Source: Akkermansia muciniphila (GTDB lineage: Bacteria; Verrucomicrobiota; Verrucomicrobiia; Verrucomicrobiales; Akkermansiaceae). Taken from it: DNA of 47,848 bases. Below, in pieces: positions 17,274-26,155 of the stretch; position 1 is the first letter of the stretch, and each line of letters opens with the position of its first letter. Both the position numbers and the translations under genes were made by a program. Where the stretch lies: positions 1-47,848 of the forward strand of contig CAMDAD010000024.1 of NCBI GenBank assembly GCA_945888515.1, written 5' to 3'. The notes beneath the pieces were generated by a model, which saw only the letters and a list, made by a program, of their open reading frames with translations, was not told where the DNA came from and did not search any database.

Positions 17274-18164
17274 CTATGGCTTGAACTGACGTGATTGAAG
17301 CAGGGCGATGGCATGATCCACGCCAGAAGTAGGCAACGCTTCCGCATTGTTTTTTCGATAGGTGGTGAGCATGCGCAAGGCATCTTTGTCATTTTCAAAG
17401 CAGCGCTGCAACAGATCCGTTGTCGGCGGCGCGTCAGGCTGCATCCACTCAAGCACGAACAGCAAGCAGCAAAGCGTGTCAACACGATTGCCGTCACGGG
17501 CAAACAACTCGCGCGCCAGAGTCAAGGCTTCCTCACGTTTTCCTTCCACACGCGCTAAGCTGTAAAGCCAGGCCCGCGATTCATAATGTCGGGCCTGCCC
17601 AGACTTCCACGCTCGCTCGTAGGCCTCCGCCGACTTCGCATAGTCTGGGTATTTGCTCGGAGTGCCGTAGAACCTGCCCAAACTGGATAACAGCGTCCAG
17701 TCGTCGGGATTATTGACAATTCCCCTTTCCAGAAACGCCCGACCCCGCAGCACATACGCACGATGCAATGCCTCTTGCCGTGCCGCAGGTAACTCCCGAT
17801 TCTCCTTGTAATCCACCGCCGCATTGTAAGCCATGTGCCATGCACCCACTTCCCAGTAATACGAAGTGCGCGGCTGCAGGGCGACGATCAACTCGAACTG
17901 CTCTCCCAGCTTGATCCAATCTCGATTCTCAAACGATCCATACGCCGCCAAATTCAAAAATGTGGCCACCACCGAGCGCAAACCACCCAGCGCCACGGCC
18001 GCGCAGGTTTGCCCGATTTTCTCCTTCACCCCCACCTCCAACGGGCGGAATAGGAGTCCTTCCTCCTCAAATTCCCGCTGCGCTTGCTCTTCCCATGGCG
18101 ACTTCGCCCATCCGGCAAGCAGCAGAGTCAGGATCACTACTAAGATGTTGCGAACGAGTTTCAT
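17274..18164 (-). CDS. Exported TPR-like repeat protein
   Basis: 296 residues. The N-terminus MKLVRNILVVILTLLLAGWA is a signal peptide or membrane anchor. The rest is helical and alternates small and aromatic residues as in tetratricopeptide repeats (for example LLSSLGRFYGTPSKYPDYAKSA, SRAWLYSLARVEGKREEAL). No enzyme motif. It begins 3 bases after the ABC permease and so is likely translated with it, perhaps as an accessory periplasmic subunit of that transporter. I do not recognise a named family. Confidence 0.6.
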   Translation of the reverse strand: MKLVRNILVVILTLLLAGWAKSPWEEQAQREFEEEGLLFRPLEVGVKEKIGQTCAAVALGGLRSVVATFLNLAAYGSFENRDWIKLGEQFELIVALQPRTSYYWEVGAWHMAYNAAVDYKENRELPAARQEALHRAYVLRGRAFLERGIVNNPDDWTLLSSLGRFYGTPSKYPDYAKSAEAYERAWKSGQARHYESRAWLYSLARVEGKREEALTLARELFARDGNRVDTLCCLLFVLEWMQPDAPPTTDLLQRCFENDKDALRMLTTYRKNNAEALPTSGVDHAIALLQSRQFKP

Positions 18165-18167
18165 CGA

Positions 18168-19088
18168 TCAAAATTCCTTGTCCGAAAAAACAAACCAAGA
18201 GAGCAGGGTGTAAAGTATCACATAAAACAACGACAAACCCGTGAGGGTTCCCACGGCCGAAAGCGCGATCGACTGCCCTTGTATCGCTGCATCCGTGATG
18301 TTAAAGAGCTGGTAATTAGGAAATAACAGCGCCACGCATTTCATCAGGATACTCCCCCAAGTGGTCGTGCCTGCGGAGGCCGTCGCACGATAAAACTCCG
18401 CCGCGTCCGACTGAAAACTCCCTGCCAAATACGTCATGAATGACACCATGATCGTAAACAACGTGCTCGTGGAAAAAGTAGAGAGCAGCAGCGACACTGA
18501 GCCGATGATAGACGCTTGCAAAAAGATCGCAAAAACCCCGCCCTGCACCGACCATGTCACGCCCTGGGCGCGGATGTCCGCCTTCATGGACTCGATCGCC
18601 TGCGCGCTCCACTCGCGGGCCACCGCCATCTCCACTTGCTGATCTAGTAACATACTGGTGCGATATCCTAGCACCAGTGTCATCATTAGATTCATCAAAA
18701 ATAACGACACAAAAATCAAAAGCAACACACCAAGGAGCTTGCCAACGAGGTAATCGAGGCGTGGCACTGGTTTTGCCAAGATGGTATAAAGCGTGCGATC
18801 CTCGACATCCTTGGGCAACAAGAGAGCGGTGGCCGCGATGGCGAAGACCAGCGCGAATAACTTCATGATGCCCATACACCAGCCTTTCAGCAGCTCCAGT
18901 TCGCCCGTATACACCGCTTCCGGACCGCTGTATTGCGGGAGGTCGAGAAACTGCGCCACCAGAGCGATGACCGCAAAAATCATCAGGAAATAGAACACCT
19001 TCATCCGCACCAATTGCGTGAATGTGTTCAGAGCGATCACACTCACACGACGTGGTTGTAGCCATCGATTGCTTCGTTGCTTGCCCAT
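18168..19088 (-). CDS. ABC-2 type transport permease
   Basis: 306 residues from the ATG at 19088, which follows the ATPase stop by 4 bases; GGAGG lies upstream, one of the few Shine-Dalgarno-like sequences in the window. About six hydrophobic segments are seen, and the segment LPKDVEDRTLYTILAKPVPRLDYLVGK is typical of permeases of the multi-copper enzyme maturation (NosY-like) type. With the ATPase it forms a transporter of unknown substrate. A larger extracytoplasmic part lies between helices 3 and 4. Confidence 0.8.
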   Translation of the reverse strand: MGKQRSNRWLQPRRVSVIALNTFTQLVRMKVFYFLMIFAVIALVAQFLDLPQYSGPEAVYTGELELLKGWCMGIMKLFALVFAIAATALLLPKDVEDRTLYTILAKPVPRLDYLVGKLLGVLLLIFVSLFLMNLMMTLVLGYRTSMLLDQQVEMAVAREWSAQAIESMKADIRAQGVTWSVQGGVFAIFLQASIIGSVSLLLSTFSTSTLFTIMVSFMTYLAGSFQSDAAEFYRATASAGTTTWGSILMKCVALLFPNYQLFNITDAAIQGQSIALSAVGTLTGLSLFYVILYTLLSWFVFSDKEF

Positions 19089-19092
19089 ACGA

Positions 19093-19950
19093 TTACGCTT
19101 TCCCTCCCTTCGTTTCCTCCAAAAACAGACGCTCCAATGTTGTGCGTGGCTTGCCGGTGTGCACCAAACGCGCCGTTGCATCCTGAGCAATCAAGCGGGC
19201 CATCGCGGCAACCAATTCCGGACTGGCGTCCTCCATGATGATCTCGGTCTGATTTTCCACCGCGATCAAATCATCCAGCCGCCCCTCCTTCACCATCTTC
19301 CCTTGAAAAATGATACCCACCTGATCACAAACCTCCTGCACCTGCTCTAACAAATGAGAACACAAAAAAACCGTCTTACCGCGATCACGCAGCTGTAAGA
19401 TCAAATCACGTATCTGCCGCGAACCGATCGGATCTACGCCCGCAGTCGGCTCATCCAAAATCAACAAGCGCGGGTCCTGCACCAGAGCCTGTGCGAGACC
19501 GATGCGCTGCAGCATGCCTTTCGAATAACCACCGAGACGTCGGTGCCGCGCATGATGCAAATCGACTAGATCCAACAATTCATTCACTCGGTCATCCAGG
19601 GCCTTGCCACGAATGTCGCACAACTTGCCATAAAAACGCAGCGTCTCCGCGCCCGTCATGTGTTTGTAAAAATAGGGATTTTCTGGAAGAAACCCGACAT
19701 CATTGCGCGAATCAACTTTCAACGAATCTTGGCCGAAGATCGAGCAGGAACCCGATGTGGGAGCCACCAGTCCGAGCAAAGCCTTCATTGTCGTAGATTT
19801 CCCTGAGCCATTCGGCCCGATCAATCCATAGACCTCGCCGGCTTGGATTTGGATGGAAACATCATCGACCGCGCGGAACGGCTTTGCGCCCCGCAACGGA
19901 ATGCGGAAATCCTTAACCAAATGACGGATGTCAACTGCAAGTAAACTCAT
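19093..19950 (-). CDS. ABC transporter ATP-binding protein
   Basis: 285 residues. Walker A GPNGSGKST, the Q loop FLPENPYFYKHMTG, signature LGGYSKGMLQR, Walker B RLLILDEPTAGVD and the switch His in CSHLLEQ are all present. It resembles the CcmA/NatA-type ATPases that pair with ABC-2 permeases. The C-terminal 60 residues form a small domain after the nucleotide-binding core. It is the first gene of the ATPase-permease-TPR series; gspD's terminator lies upstream, so it probably has its own promoter in 19951-20056. Confidence 0.92.
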   Translation of the reverse strand: MSLLAVDIRHLVKDFRIPLRGAKPFRAVDDVSIQIQAGEVYGLIGPNGSGKSTTMKALLGLVAPTSGSCSIFGQDSLKVDSRNDVGFLPENPYFYKHMTGAETLRFYGKLCDIRGKALDDRVNELLDLVDLHHARHRRLGGYSKGMLQRIGLAQALVQDPRLLILDEPTAGVDPIGSRQIRDLILQLRDRGKTVFLCSHLLEQVQEVCDQVGIIFQGKMVKEGRLDDLIAVENQTEIIMEDASPELVAAMARLIAQDATARLVHTGKPRTTLERLFLEETKGGKA

Positions 19951-20056
19951 GCTGGGTGGCGTTACCTTACATCGGAAATACGAAGTTCACCAAACAAAAA
20001 TCTGAGAAATCCCGCGAACATCCTACGGCTTTCATCGTGGTAGCGCGCGCCGATTC

Positions 20057-20088
20057 CAAACAAAAGCCCGTGTGTCAACCACACGGGC
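20057..20088 (-). terminator. Rho-independent terminator of the gsp operon
   Basis: GCCCGTGTG (20066-20074) pairs perfectly with CACACGGGC (20080-20088) around a 5-base loop. On the minus strand it is followed by TTTTGTTTG. It lies 28 bases after the gspD stop and separates the secretion operon from the ABC operon. Confidence 0.85.
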
Positions 20089-20116
20089 CTGTTGTCATCG
20101 GGGTCGCCCGATCCGG

Positions 20117-22717
20117 TCATTTTTTGAAACGATCCCAGAAAGATGACTCACTCACCGGCTTGGCCTTGGGGGTCTTGTCGTAATCGATGTCTGGCGTTTG
20201 CAAAGAGACAGGATTGGAAACCTTCTGCGGTGCTGGCTCCGTTGATTTGTTCTCCTCGACCTCATCGATGGGTTTCAGCGGTAGCACACTCGGACCATCA
20301 AAGTCGCGGATTTTGCCCGACATTTCATAGCGGCGATCCATATCACGATTCGCGGCCTCCATGCTGCGCTCATCGCGGATGATTTTCGGCTGGATGAAAA
20401 TGATCAACTCGTTGCGAGTTTTCTTATCAGAAGTGGATGAGAACAGTTTGCCCAAGGCGGGAATCTGACACAAGATCGGCACACCCGAAATGGATTTGGT
20501 ATTTTCCTCCGTGATCAATCCACCCAGAACCACCGTTTGATCATTGGGAACCGTCACCGTAGTGAGCAATTCGCGATTGATGATGTCCGGCACTTCAAAT
20601 GCGTTGATGCCAGTTCCAATCTTCCGATTTTCCCCCACACCTTGACTCACCAAGGAAATCTGAAGAGTCACTTCATCCTGCGAATTCACCAGAGGTATGA
20701 CTTCCAGGGACAAGACAACATCACGGTATTCAATGTTCGTGCTTTGACCACCGCCGTTGAAGCCGCCATTGAAACTATTGGAAGGCACAGCGATTTGCTG
20801 ACCACTCGAAATAAAACCTTTTTGATTGTTTGCCGTGTAAATGGTAGGACGGGAAATCACGTTGAAGTCTCCGGTATTTTGCAATGCGGTAAGGAACCCA
20901 CTCACATTATCACCTAACTTACCGTATACGCCAAGTCCTCCGCCGGTGCTGCCGATGGTTAAGGGATTATTCGATAACAAATTGGGTGTCGCTGCATCAC
21001 CTGTGCCATCAAGCGGAATCAAACTACCGATAGAACCTGCTACATCATCATTTCCTAGTCGTTTGAACCAATCCACTCCGTATTGAAGATCATTACTCAA
21101 TGTCAATTGCCCGAACACCGTGGAAATCATCACCTGATCGGCTTTGACATCAATTTCATCTAGCAGATTATTGATGATTTCCACGCCGGCAGGAGGTCCC
21201 TGCACCACAATCGAGTTGGTGATATTATCAGCCACCAGCAGAGTTCTGCCGACGAGAACGGAAACAGGCTTGGAATCGACCTGTGGGGCGCTGAGGTTAT
21301 TGCTTCCGCCGGCACCGCCCCCCGCACCGCCGTTGCCGCCGAATTGATTGTTATTATTATTACCACCAAACTGATTAGTAGATGATCCGTTGCGACTCGA
21401 TGAGCCACTGCCTCCCGTGGTCGATGAGCCACGGCCAAGGCTCGTGCTAGTAGCGGCACGACCGCCGCCGCCCGAAGCTCCACCCGCGGAGGCAGCGCCA
21501 CCGAAGGCACGACTCAGGGCATCACTGGCCACATCCAGGAAATCACCCACGGCGAGAAACTTCAATTTGCGACGCAGGAAATTCCGCTGATCGGATGGCG
21601 TATCGAACTCCTTCACAAGGCTCTCGATAAAAACCAAATCCAGTGGACGAGCCATTACAAAAATACGATTCGTGCGTATATCTGGAACAATCTGGATCGG
21701 TGGTGCTTCGCCAGCGCCTGCGGAAGGCGAGCCAGCGGCCTGCGATGCACCGCCAGGAGCAGGCGGAGCACCTCCCTGGGTAACACGCTGCACGCCTGCG
21801 GAGGACTCGGCCGAGCTCTGCGCGGCAAAAATCTCATTCAGTGTCGCCGCCAGTTCTTCCACGTCGCCATACTGCACCTTGATGAATTTCGTTTCGATGT
21901 TCGAGGAGGGCACGTCGATCTTCGCCTGCAGTTCGATCAGCGCGCGGATCAAGGAAGTGTTTTCCGTGATGATGAGTGCGGAGGCGTTGGGAACAGCCAC
22001 CACCGAGCCGAAGCTATTGAATTGCGTGACTACAGTTTGAAAAACGCGCGACACTTCATCGGGCTTCATGTATTTCAACGTCATCACGTAGCGCACCACT
22101 TCATCCCCTTCCGGCAAAGCCAGCGGGCTGGTGACGAGTGGAATGTCGCCTGTGCCCGGCTTGGGACCTTGATTGGCGGTCGTCAGCTTGTCCCAGCCAT
22201 CGCCACCCGGGGCAAAAACAAAGCCGTGCATCAGACAGGCGGCCTTGAGCAAATCCTGTGCTTCCCCGTAAGTGATCGGCGGGGGCTGGACGAAATAAAT
22301 TTCCAGATCCTTCACCTCCGCCGTCATCACGACACGACGACCGGTGAGCTGGCGATAGACATAACCAAGACCCTCCGCATTTAGTTTCGGGAAATTGAAG
22401 GCAAATTCGCAAATGTCATTGGGGCTGGGAGCCTTCACCGCGCTATTTTTTTGTCCAGCAGGAACCGTAGGCAATTTGCCTTCTGGTGAAATGCCATTGG
22501 CTGAGGGGGAGGCCTCGGGGTCAGCTTTGGGCGGTGCCGGTGTAGTTGGCGTGCCGGGTGCTCCGGGCGGCAATACAGGCTGCGGCACAGGCACCGGAGG
22601 AGGTGCGGGCTGGGCATTGGTCTGCCCAGGTTGAGGCGTGACATTGGGCGTTTGCCCCACGACCCAGGCGAGCAGCAAAGCACCCAGAGCAGTGTAATAG
22701 AGATTGCGATTGGACAT
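20117..22717 (-). CDS. gspD: Type II secretion secretin GspD-like
   Basis: 866 residues. It has a signal-anchor N-terminus, a long Pro-rich linker (about 25-90), N0/N1-type domains (for example FNFPKLNAEGLGYVYRQLTG and VVRYVMTLKYMKPDEVSRVF), further N domains, and the C-terminal secretin barrel with VPNDQTVVLGGLITEE and VPILCQIPALGKLFSS near its end. Two low-complexity inserts are unusual: Ala/Gly/Pro-rich around 300-330 and Gly/Asn/Ser-rich around 405-475 with runs of Asn. The protein forms the outer-membrane channel. It is the last gene of the gsp operon. A type IV pilus PilQ role is less likely given the pseudopilin neighbours. Confidence 0.88.
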   Translation of the reverse strand: MSNRNLYYTALGALLLAWVVGQTPNVTPQPGQTNAQPAPPPVPVPQPVLPPGAPGTPTTPAPPKADPEASPSANGISPEGKLPTVPAGQKNSAVKAPSPNDICEFAFNFPKLNAEGLGYVYRQLTGRRVVMTAEVKDLEIYFVQPPPITYGEAQDLLKAACLMHGFVFAPGGDGWDKLTTANQGPKPGTGDIPLVTSPLALPEGDEVVRYVMTLKYMKPDEVSRVFQTVVTQFNSFGSVVAVPNASALIITENTSLIRALIELQAKIDVPSSNIETKFIKVQYGDVEELAATLNEIFAAQSSAESSAGVQRVTQGGAPPAPGGASQAAGSPSAGAGEAPPIQIVPDIRTNRIFVMARPLDLVFIESLVKEFDTPSDQRNFLRRKLKFLAVGDFLDVASDALSRAFGGAASAGGASGGGGRAATSTSLGRGSSTTGGSGSSSRNGSSTNQFGGNNNNNQFGGNGGAGGGAGGSNNLSAPQVDSKPVSVLVGRTLLVADNITNSIVVQGPPAGVEIINNLLDEIDVKADQVMISTVFGQLTLSNDLQYGVDWFKRLGNDDVAGSIGSLIPLDGTGDAATPNLLSNNPLTIGSTGGGLGVYGKLGDNVSGFLTALQNTGDFNVISRPTIYTANNQKGFISSGQQIAVPSNSFNGGFNGGGQSTNIEYRDVVLSLEVIPLVNSQDEVTLQISLVSQGVGENRKIGTGINAFEVPDIINRELLTTVTVPNDQTVVLGGLITEENTKSISGVPILCQIPALGKLFSSTSDKKTRNELIIFIQPKIIRDERSMEAANRDMDRRYEMSGKIRDFDGPSVLPLKPIDEVEENKSTEPAPQKVSNPVSLQTPDIDYDKTPKAKPVSESSFWDRFKK

Positions 22718-22735
22718 AAGAATGATGGGATGGTA

Positions 22736-23299
22736 TTAGCGACGTGAAGGGAGTTGAGGCGCATTCTGGCCTCCTGGGACTGTGGGAGGAACAAGCGTGC
22801 GAATGCGTGGCGCAGCACCGTTGTTACTGTCACCACGATCTCTGCCGGGCAGACCAGGCGGAAACCCAGGTGGTCGGTTTTGTTGCTTGTCCTGCCCTTG
22901 ATCTGGGGTCTTGACCGTGAGCATTTTTTTATCGAACGAGACGATGCCTTGCGAAGAACCGTAGCGCAATGTCACGGTGGTAGCGGTGTAGTCCATACCG
23001 CCATCTTGCACTTCCAGCACCTCAAACTCCGAGTGCATCCCGGGTTGAATGATGGTTTTTTCCTCGGGCTTTTTCTTGTTGAGCAAAATCACAAAATAGC
23101 CATCGGGAAATTTCGTCACGCCGCCCAGAGACCAGTCCTCGAGCGGATTGACCACAGGCACGATGTTGTTCACCGGCGGCGCGGGCGTGGTGAAGGGTGA
23201 ACTGGTATGCAGGGCCGTGTAGCGACTCGGGAGCGGCTTTTTCGGCGCACCTGCCCATAACGGCAAGGGCAAAAGACAGAGCAATACAAACGTTTTCAT
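22736..23299 (-). CDS. Periplasmic GspC/PilP-like linker protein (inferred)
   Basis: 187 residues from the ATG at 23299, where a signal peptide begins (MKTFVLLCLLPLPLWAGA). The middle (about 55-120) is a beta-rich domain reading WSLGGVTKFPDGYFVILLNK, then IIQPGMHSEFEVLEV, which resembles the HR domain of GspC or PilP. The C-terminus is Pro/Gly/Arg-rich and disordered. Its place between gspM and gspD suggests that it links the inner-membrane platform to the secretin. This is inference from position and pattern, not a clear family match. The sequence before the ATG is CCCTCCT, the opposite of a Shine-Dalgarno. Confidence 0.55.
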   Translation of the reverse strand: MKTFVLLCLLPLPLWAGAPKKPLPSRYTALHTSSPFTTPAPPVNNIVPVVNPLEDWSLGGVTKFPDGYFVILLNKKKPEEKTIIQPGMHSEFEVLEVQDGGMDYTATTVTLRYGSSQGIVSFDKKMLTVKTPDQGQDKQQNRPPGFPPGLPGRDRGDSNNGAAPRIRTLVPPTVPGGQNAPQLPSRR

Positions 23300-23307
23300 A
23301 GGAGGGC

Positions 23308-23853
23308 TTACGGATTGGTTGGAAGCGGGACAAACCACTGATCGAATGTCACGATGCAATCGATTTTTGAGTCGTCCTCGCGGTTGGGGCTCATGGTGAT
23401 CTCCGATATCACGCGGAAATCGCTGGGGGAATGCATCCGGTCAAACCAGGAATACAGATTGCGCTCTTCACCAGTGACGGTGAACTTCACCTGAGCAAAC
23501 TTGTAGCGGCGCACCTGCTCCGATTCGATCAATCGGTCCGGCAAAATATCCATTTTCTTGACCGTCATGCTCGCGCGACTCGCCTCGGACGAAGCGAGTG
23601 CCTGGAGCTTGGTGGGCACCAGTTCGCTTGCCTGCGGCTCAGGCTCGTGCTGTGCCAGCCAGTCGATCTCGTCCATGATGCTGTCACGGGATGCCAGAAA
23701 CAGTTGCCCCTCGCGCAATGCGGTCTCCGCGGCTTTGCGATCAATGCCGATTTGCACGCGCTTGTTCTCGAAGGACTTGTAGCCCCACAAGGATAGCAGA
23801 ATGACGCCGGCGGCGCCAAACAGCAGTAGCAATTTTCTCTCTCGTTCAGACAT
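23308..23853 (-). CDS. gspM: GspM/PilO-like platform protein
   Basis: 181 residues: one transmembrane helix near the N-terminus (about 8-24, LLLLFGAAGVILLSLWGY), a coiled-coil-prone stretch (30-65) and a C-terminal alpha/beta domain (RYKFAQVKFTVTGEERNLYSWFDRM) of the ferredoxin-like type found in GspM and PilO. With GspL it should form the inner-membrane assembly platform. The gene lies 86 bases after gspL and 8 bases before the GspC-like gene. Confidence 0.7.
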   Translation of the reverse strand: MSERERKLLLLFGAAGVILLSLWGYKSFENKRVQIGIDRKAAETALREGQLFLASRDSIMDEIDWLAQHEPEPQASELVPTKLQALASSEASRASMTVKKMDILPDRLIESEQVRRYKFAQVKFTVTGEERNLYSWFDRMHSPSDFRVISEITMSPNREDDSKIDCIVTFDQWFVPLPTNP

Positions 23854-23939
23854 GAAGGACGGTCAAAAGGGTTCTCTCGATGAGTAAAACCGCCATTCGG
23901 ATTTTCTGTGTGCAATCGCAGGAAACATGGCAAAACATT

Positions 23940-25184
23940 TTACTGTTGTTCTTGGGGTACGGCACCTTGGAGGACAAACTCCGTGCCTTTGCTAGTATTG
24001 TTCGGGGGGGGGGAATCGAACTTAAACCGTGTCAACTCATCACTTTTGTTGATGGCAAAACTGAATTGACCGATGGATTCGGGTTTATTTGTCACCCCTT
24101 TGATACGGATTTCATTGCTATTGATCTGCGCTTCGGTGAGTCTAACGACCCCTTTGGGCATAGGCATACAGCGAGTGATGCGATACAAGGTCTCCACCGG
24201 CCATTGCTCCTCGTCCACGACAGGCCCCAGCTCTCTCCACTTGACTTTGTGTTCATTGAACGCCTCGCGCTCAGGCTCGATCGCCTTAGCCGCCAGCACC
24301 AGTTTGTTTGTCTCGCTGATATCCTGCCACAAAGTCCACCCCGCCCAACCGATCAGGCTCAACACGGCAGACGCAGCCATGGCTCCCGCTATCATGATTT
24401 GGCGGCGTTTGGCCGTCTCACGACGTTGCGCATGAACGTCTGCCGGCAGGAGTTTGCAGTCCGTCGCGGGCACGGCGGGATCGGGGCGTTTGGTGACTAC
24501 CACCGAGAAGTCGAAGGCATTCTGAAGCGCGCCTGCTTCACCGAGCTCACCCGCTGGATGCCAGACCTGGGCACTGCGCGGTGTGAACGCAATGCCTTGA
24601 AAGGTCAACTGCACCAACGCCAAACGCACATCGCGCAACAAGGCTTCATCAGGATGGTCGGCGTCGTTCGAAGTCGACTGCGCGTAGAGCAATTTGCCCT
24701 GTTCGTAAAAGGCGAAGACCCACTGGCCGAGTTCCTTCCAGAAGGCAATACCATCGCCTTCATAGGCAAAAGCGCGCGGTGCGTAATCGAATTCTTTCGG
24801 GCTGCGCTGCGGCAGTTCCCCCTCTTCCGGAGCACGCAGCACCACGGTGGTGAGCACGGCGCTTTCCTCCCCTTTCTCCATCACAAAATAATCGATCAAC
24901 TGCCCCGCGCCAGGATCTGTGCGGATGCCCATCCGTTCACTGTGCATCTGCGCCAGATCCGCAAACAGGTTTTCATCCGCCGTGGTGGTCTTAAAAGGCA
25001 TCACCGTGGCATCCTTGACAGGGAAAAAATACATCACGTCCAGCGCGGGCAAGGTCGCAATCTCCCCTGCGACACGAGCGTCGGTGATTTCCCTACGCTC
25101 GAATCCCGCAGCGGGTGTCCCCTCCCACAGCTCCCATCCGGAAACTCCCGGAATCAAAATGACAATATCTCCCTTATTACTCAC
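23940..25184 (-). CDS. gspL: GspL-like inner-membrane platform protein
   Basis: 414 residues, GTG start at 25184 overlapping the gspK stop (GTGA). Residues 1 to about 255 form a cytoplasmic domain related in outline to the actin-like domain of GspL/PilM; a transmembrane helix lies at about 262-282 (MIAGAMAASAVLSLIGWAGW); a periplasmic domain follows. GspL binds the ATPase GspE and GspM in the family. Near the end a run of ten C bases (24004-24013 on the plus strand as G) encodes SPPP; one base lost or gained would change the last 20 or so residues. Assigned by order and topology more than by motif. Confidence 0.72.
   Translation of the reverse strand: MSNKGDIVILIPGVSGWELWEGTPAAGFERREITDARVAGEIATLPALDVMYFFPVKDATVMPFKTTTADENLFADLAQMHSERMGIRTDPGAGQLIDYFVMEKGEESAVLTTVVLRAPEEGELPQRSPKEFDYAPRAFAYEGDGIAFWKELGQWVFAFYEQGKLLYAQSTSNDADHPDEALLRDVRLALVQLTFQGIAFTPRSAQVWHPAGELGEAGALQNAFDFSVVVTKRPDPAVPATDCKLLPADVHAQRRETAKRRQIMIAGAMAASAVLSLIGWAGWTLWQDISETNKLVLAAKAIEPEREAFNEHKVKWRELGPVVDEEQWPVETLYRITRCMPMPKGVVRLTEAQINSNEIRIKGVTNKPESIGQFSFAINKSDELTRFKFDSPPPNNTSKGTEFVLQGAVPQEQQ
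24004..24013. repeat. G10/C10 homopolymer in gspL
   Basis: Ten consecutive G on the plus strand (C on the coding strand) lie inside codons for Ser-Pro-Pro-Pro near the C-terminus of GspL. Tracts of this length are prone to slippage in replication and also to sequencing error. Confidence 0.95.
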
Positions 25185-26155
25185 GGTACTACTTCTTCGA
25201 TTTTCTCTAAAATGGCTGGCCTGCCCGTGCGGTTGCGCATCACGAGCACGATCCTTCTTTTGGTATCTCCGGCTTGCCCCACACTTTCGATGCGAGTCGT
25301 GCCATCATTCGCCGCGAGGCGAGGCGTCACTACCTGAGCGTAAAATTCCGGCACACGCAAGATTTGAAACACAGTATTGCCTCCTTGTCCACCATTGAGA
25401 CTCTGAAAAGGCGCGTCGTCATCGGTGCCGCGCACGCCATCGGGTCCCCGCACGATTTCCACCAAAGTATTCGCATCCTCCAGATTGCACTCCGCCGCCA
25501 GTGTAATTTTTTCCGCGCTCGCCTCGTTGATGTCCAGCCCGCCCGCACTCCAGATGGTGAACCAATCCCGCCAGTCAGGCTTGCATTGCTCCACCAATTC
25601 CATACCACGGACCAAGCGCATTTCATCGAGCGTATAAAACGGTCGATTGAATGGCTGATTGATGCGTCCCAGCTCCTCGTAGTATGAGCGCTCTGCGCCA
25701 TTGAGTTGCTCTTCGTCATTCGAGTCCACCCAATCGAGCATGGCATCGGCAATGTCCTGCGCTGCGTCCTCATCAATACCCCAAGAAAGGAAAATCTGCT
25801 TCAGAAGGTTTTTATCGTTGGTATTGAGCAACATGTAATTGATGTTGAAGCGCTCGCCTTCGGAGCGCAAATCCACCCGATAACTGGTGCCGTCTTCACC
25901 GGTCATCTGGAGAAGCGGGTCATCGCGTTTCACCACCGGATTCGCTCCTACCGCAATGCCCATTTCCGCGGCTTGTCGGGCGCGGAAACCATTGATCTGC
26001 GAGTCAGCCACATCGAGCTCAAACGACAACAACTGAATCGCCGTGAGTGAGGCAAAGGCCAATACCGCGATCAGCCACAACACCGCAATCAGAGCCATGC
26101 CGCGCGGATGATTTTTCCGCGAGCAGGAGCTCGTTTTTTTTGTATTTCCTCTCAT
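25181..26155 (-). CDS. gspK: Minor pseudopilin GspK
   Basis: 324 residues. The prepilin-like N-terminus reads RGMALIAVLWLIAVLAFASL, without the Glu at position 5 of the mature chain, which is the hallmark of GspK. The long globular part contains the INYMLLNTND and DWVDSNDEE stretch typical of the T2SSK domain, and a helix-hairpin-helix-like part (INEASAEKITLAAECNLEDA). GspK caps the pseudopilus tip with GspI and GspJ. The start overlaps the gspJ stop by ATGA and the stop overlaps the gspL start. Confidence 0.9.
   Translation of the reverse strand: MRGNTKKTSSCSRKNHPRGMALIAVLWLIAVLAFASLTAIQLLSFELDVADSQINGFRARQAAEMGIAVGANPVVKRDDPLLQMTGEDGTSYRVDLRSEGERFNINYMLLNTNDKNLLKQIFLSWGIDEDAAQDIADAMLDWVDSNDEEQLNGAERSYYEELGRINQPFNRPFYTLDEMRLVRGMELVEQCKPDWRDWFTIWSAGGLDINEASAEKITLAAECNLEDANTLVEIVRGPDGVRGTDDDAPFQSLNGGQGGNTVFQILRVPEFYAQVVTPRLAANDGTTRIESVGQAGDTKRRIVLVMRNRTGRPAILEKIEEVVP

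Noticed and set aside
23880-25337. Open frame of 485 codons on the plus strand across gspL and gspK
   Set aside because: It is antisense to two gsp genes that have topology, overlaps and order supporting them; its translation shows no recognisable domain.
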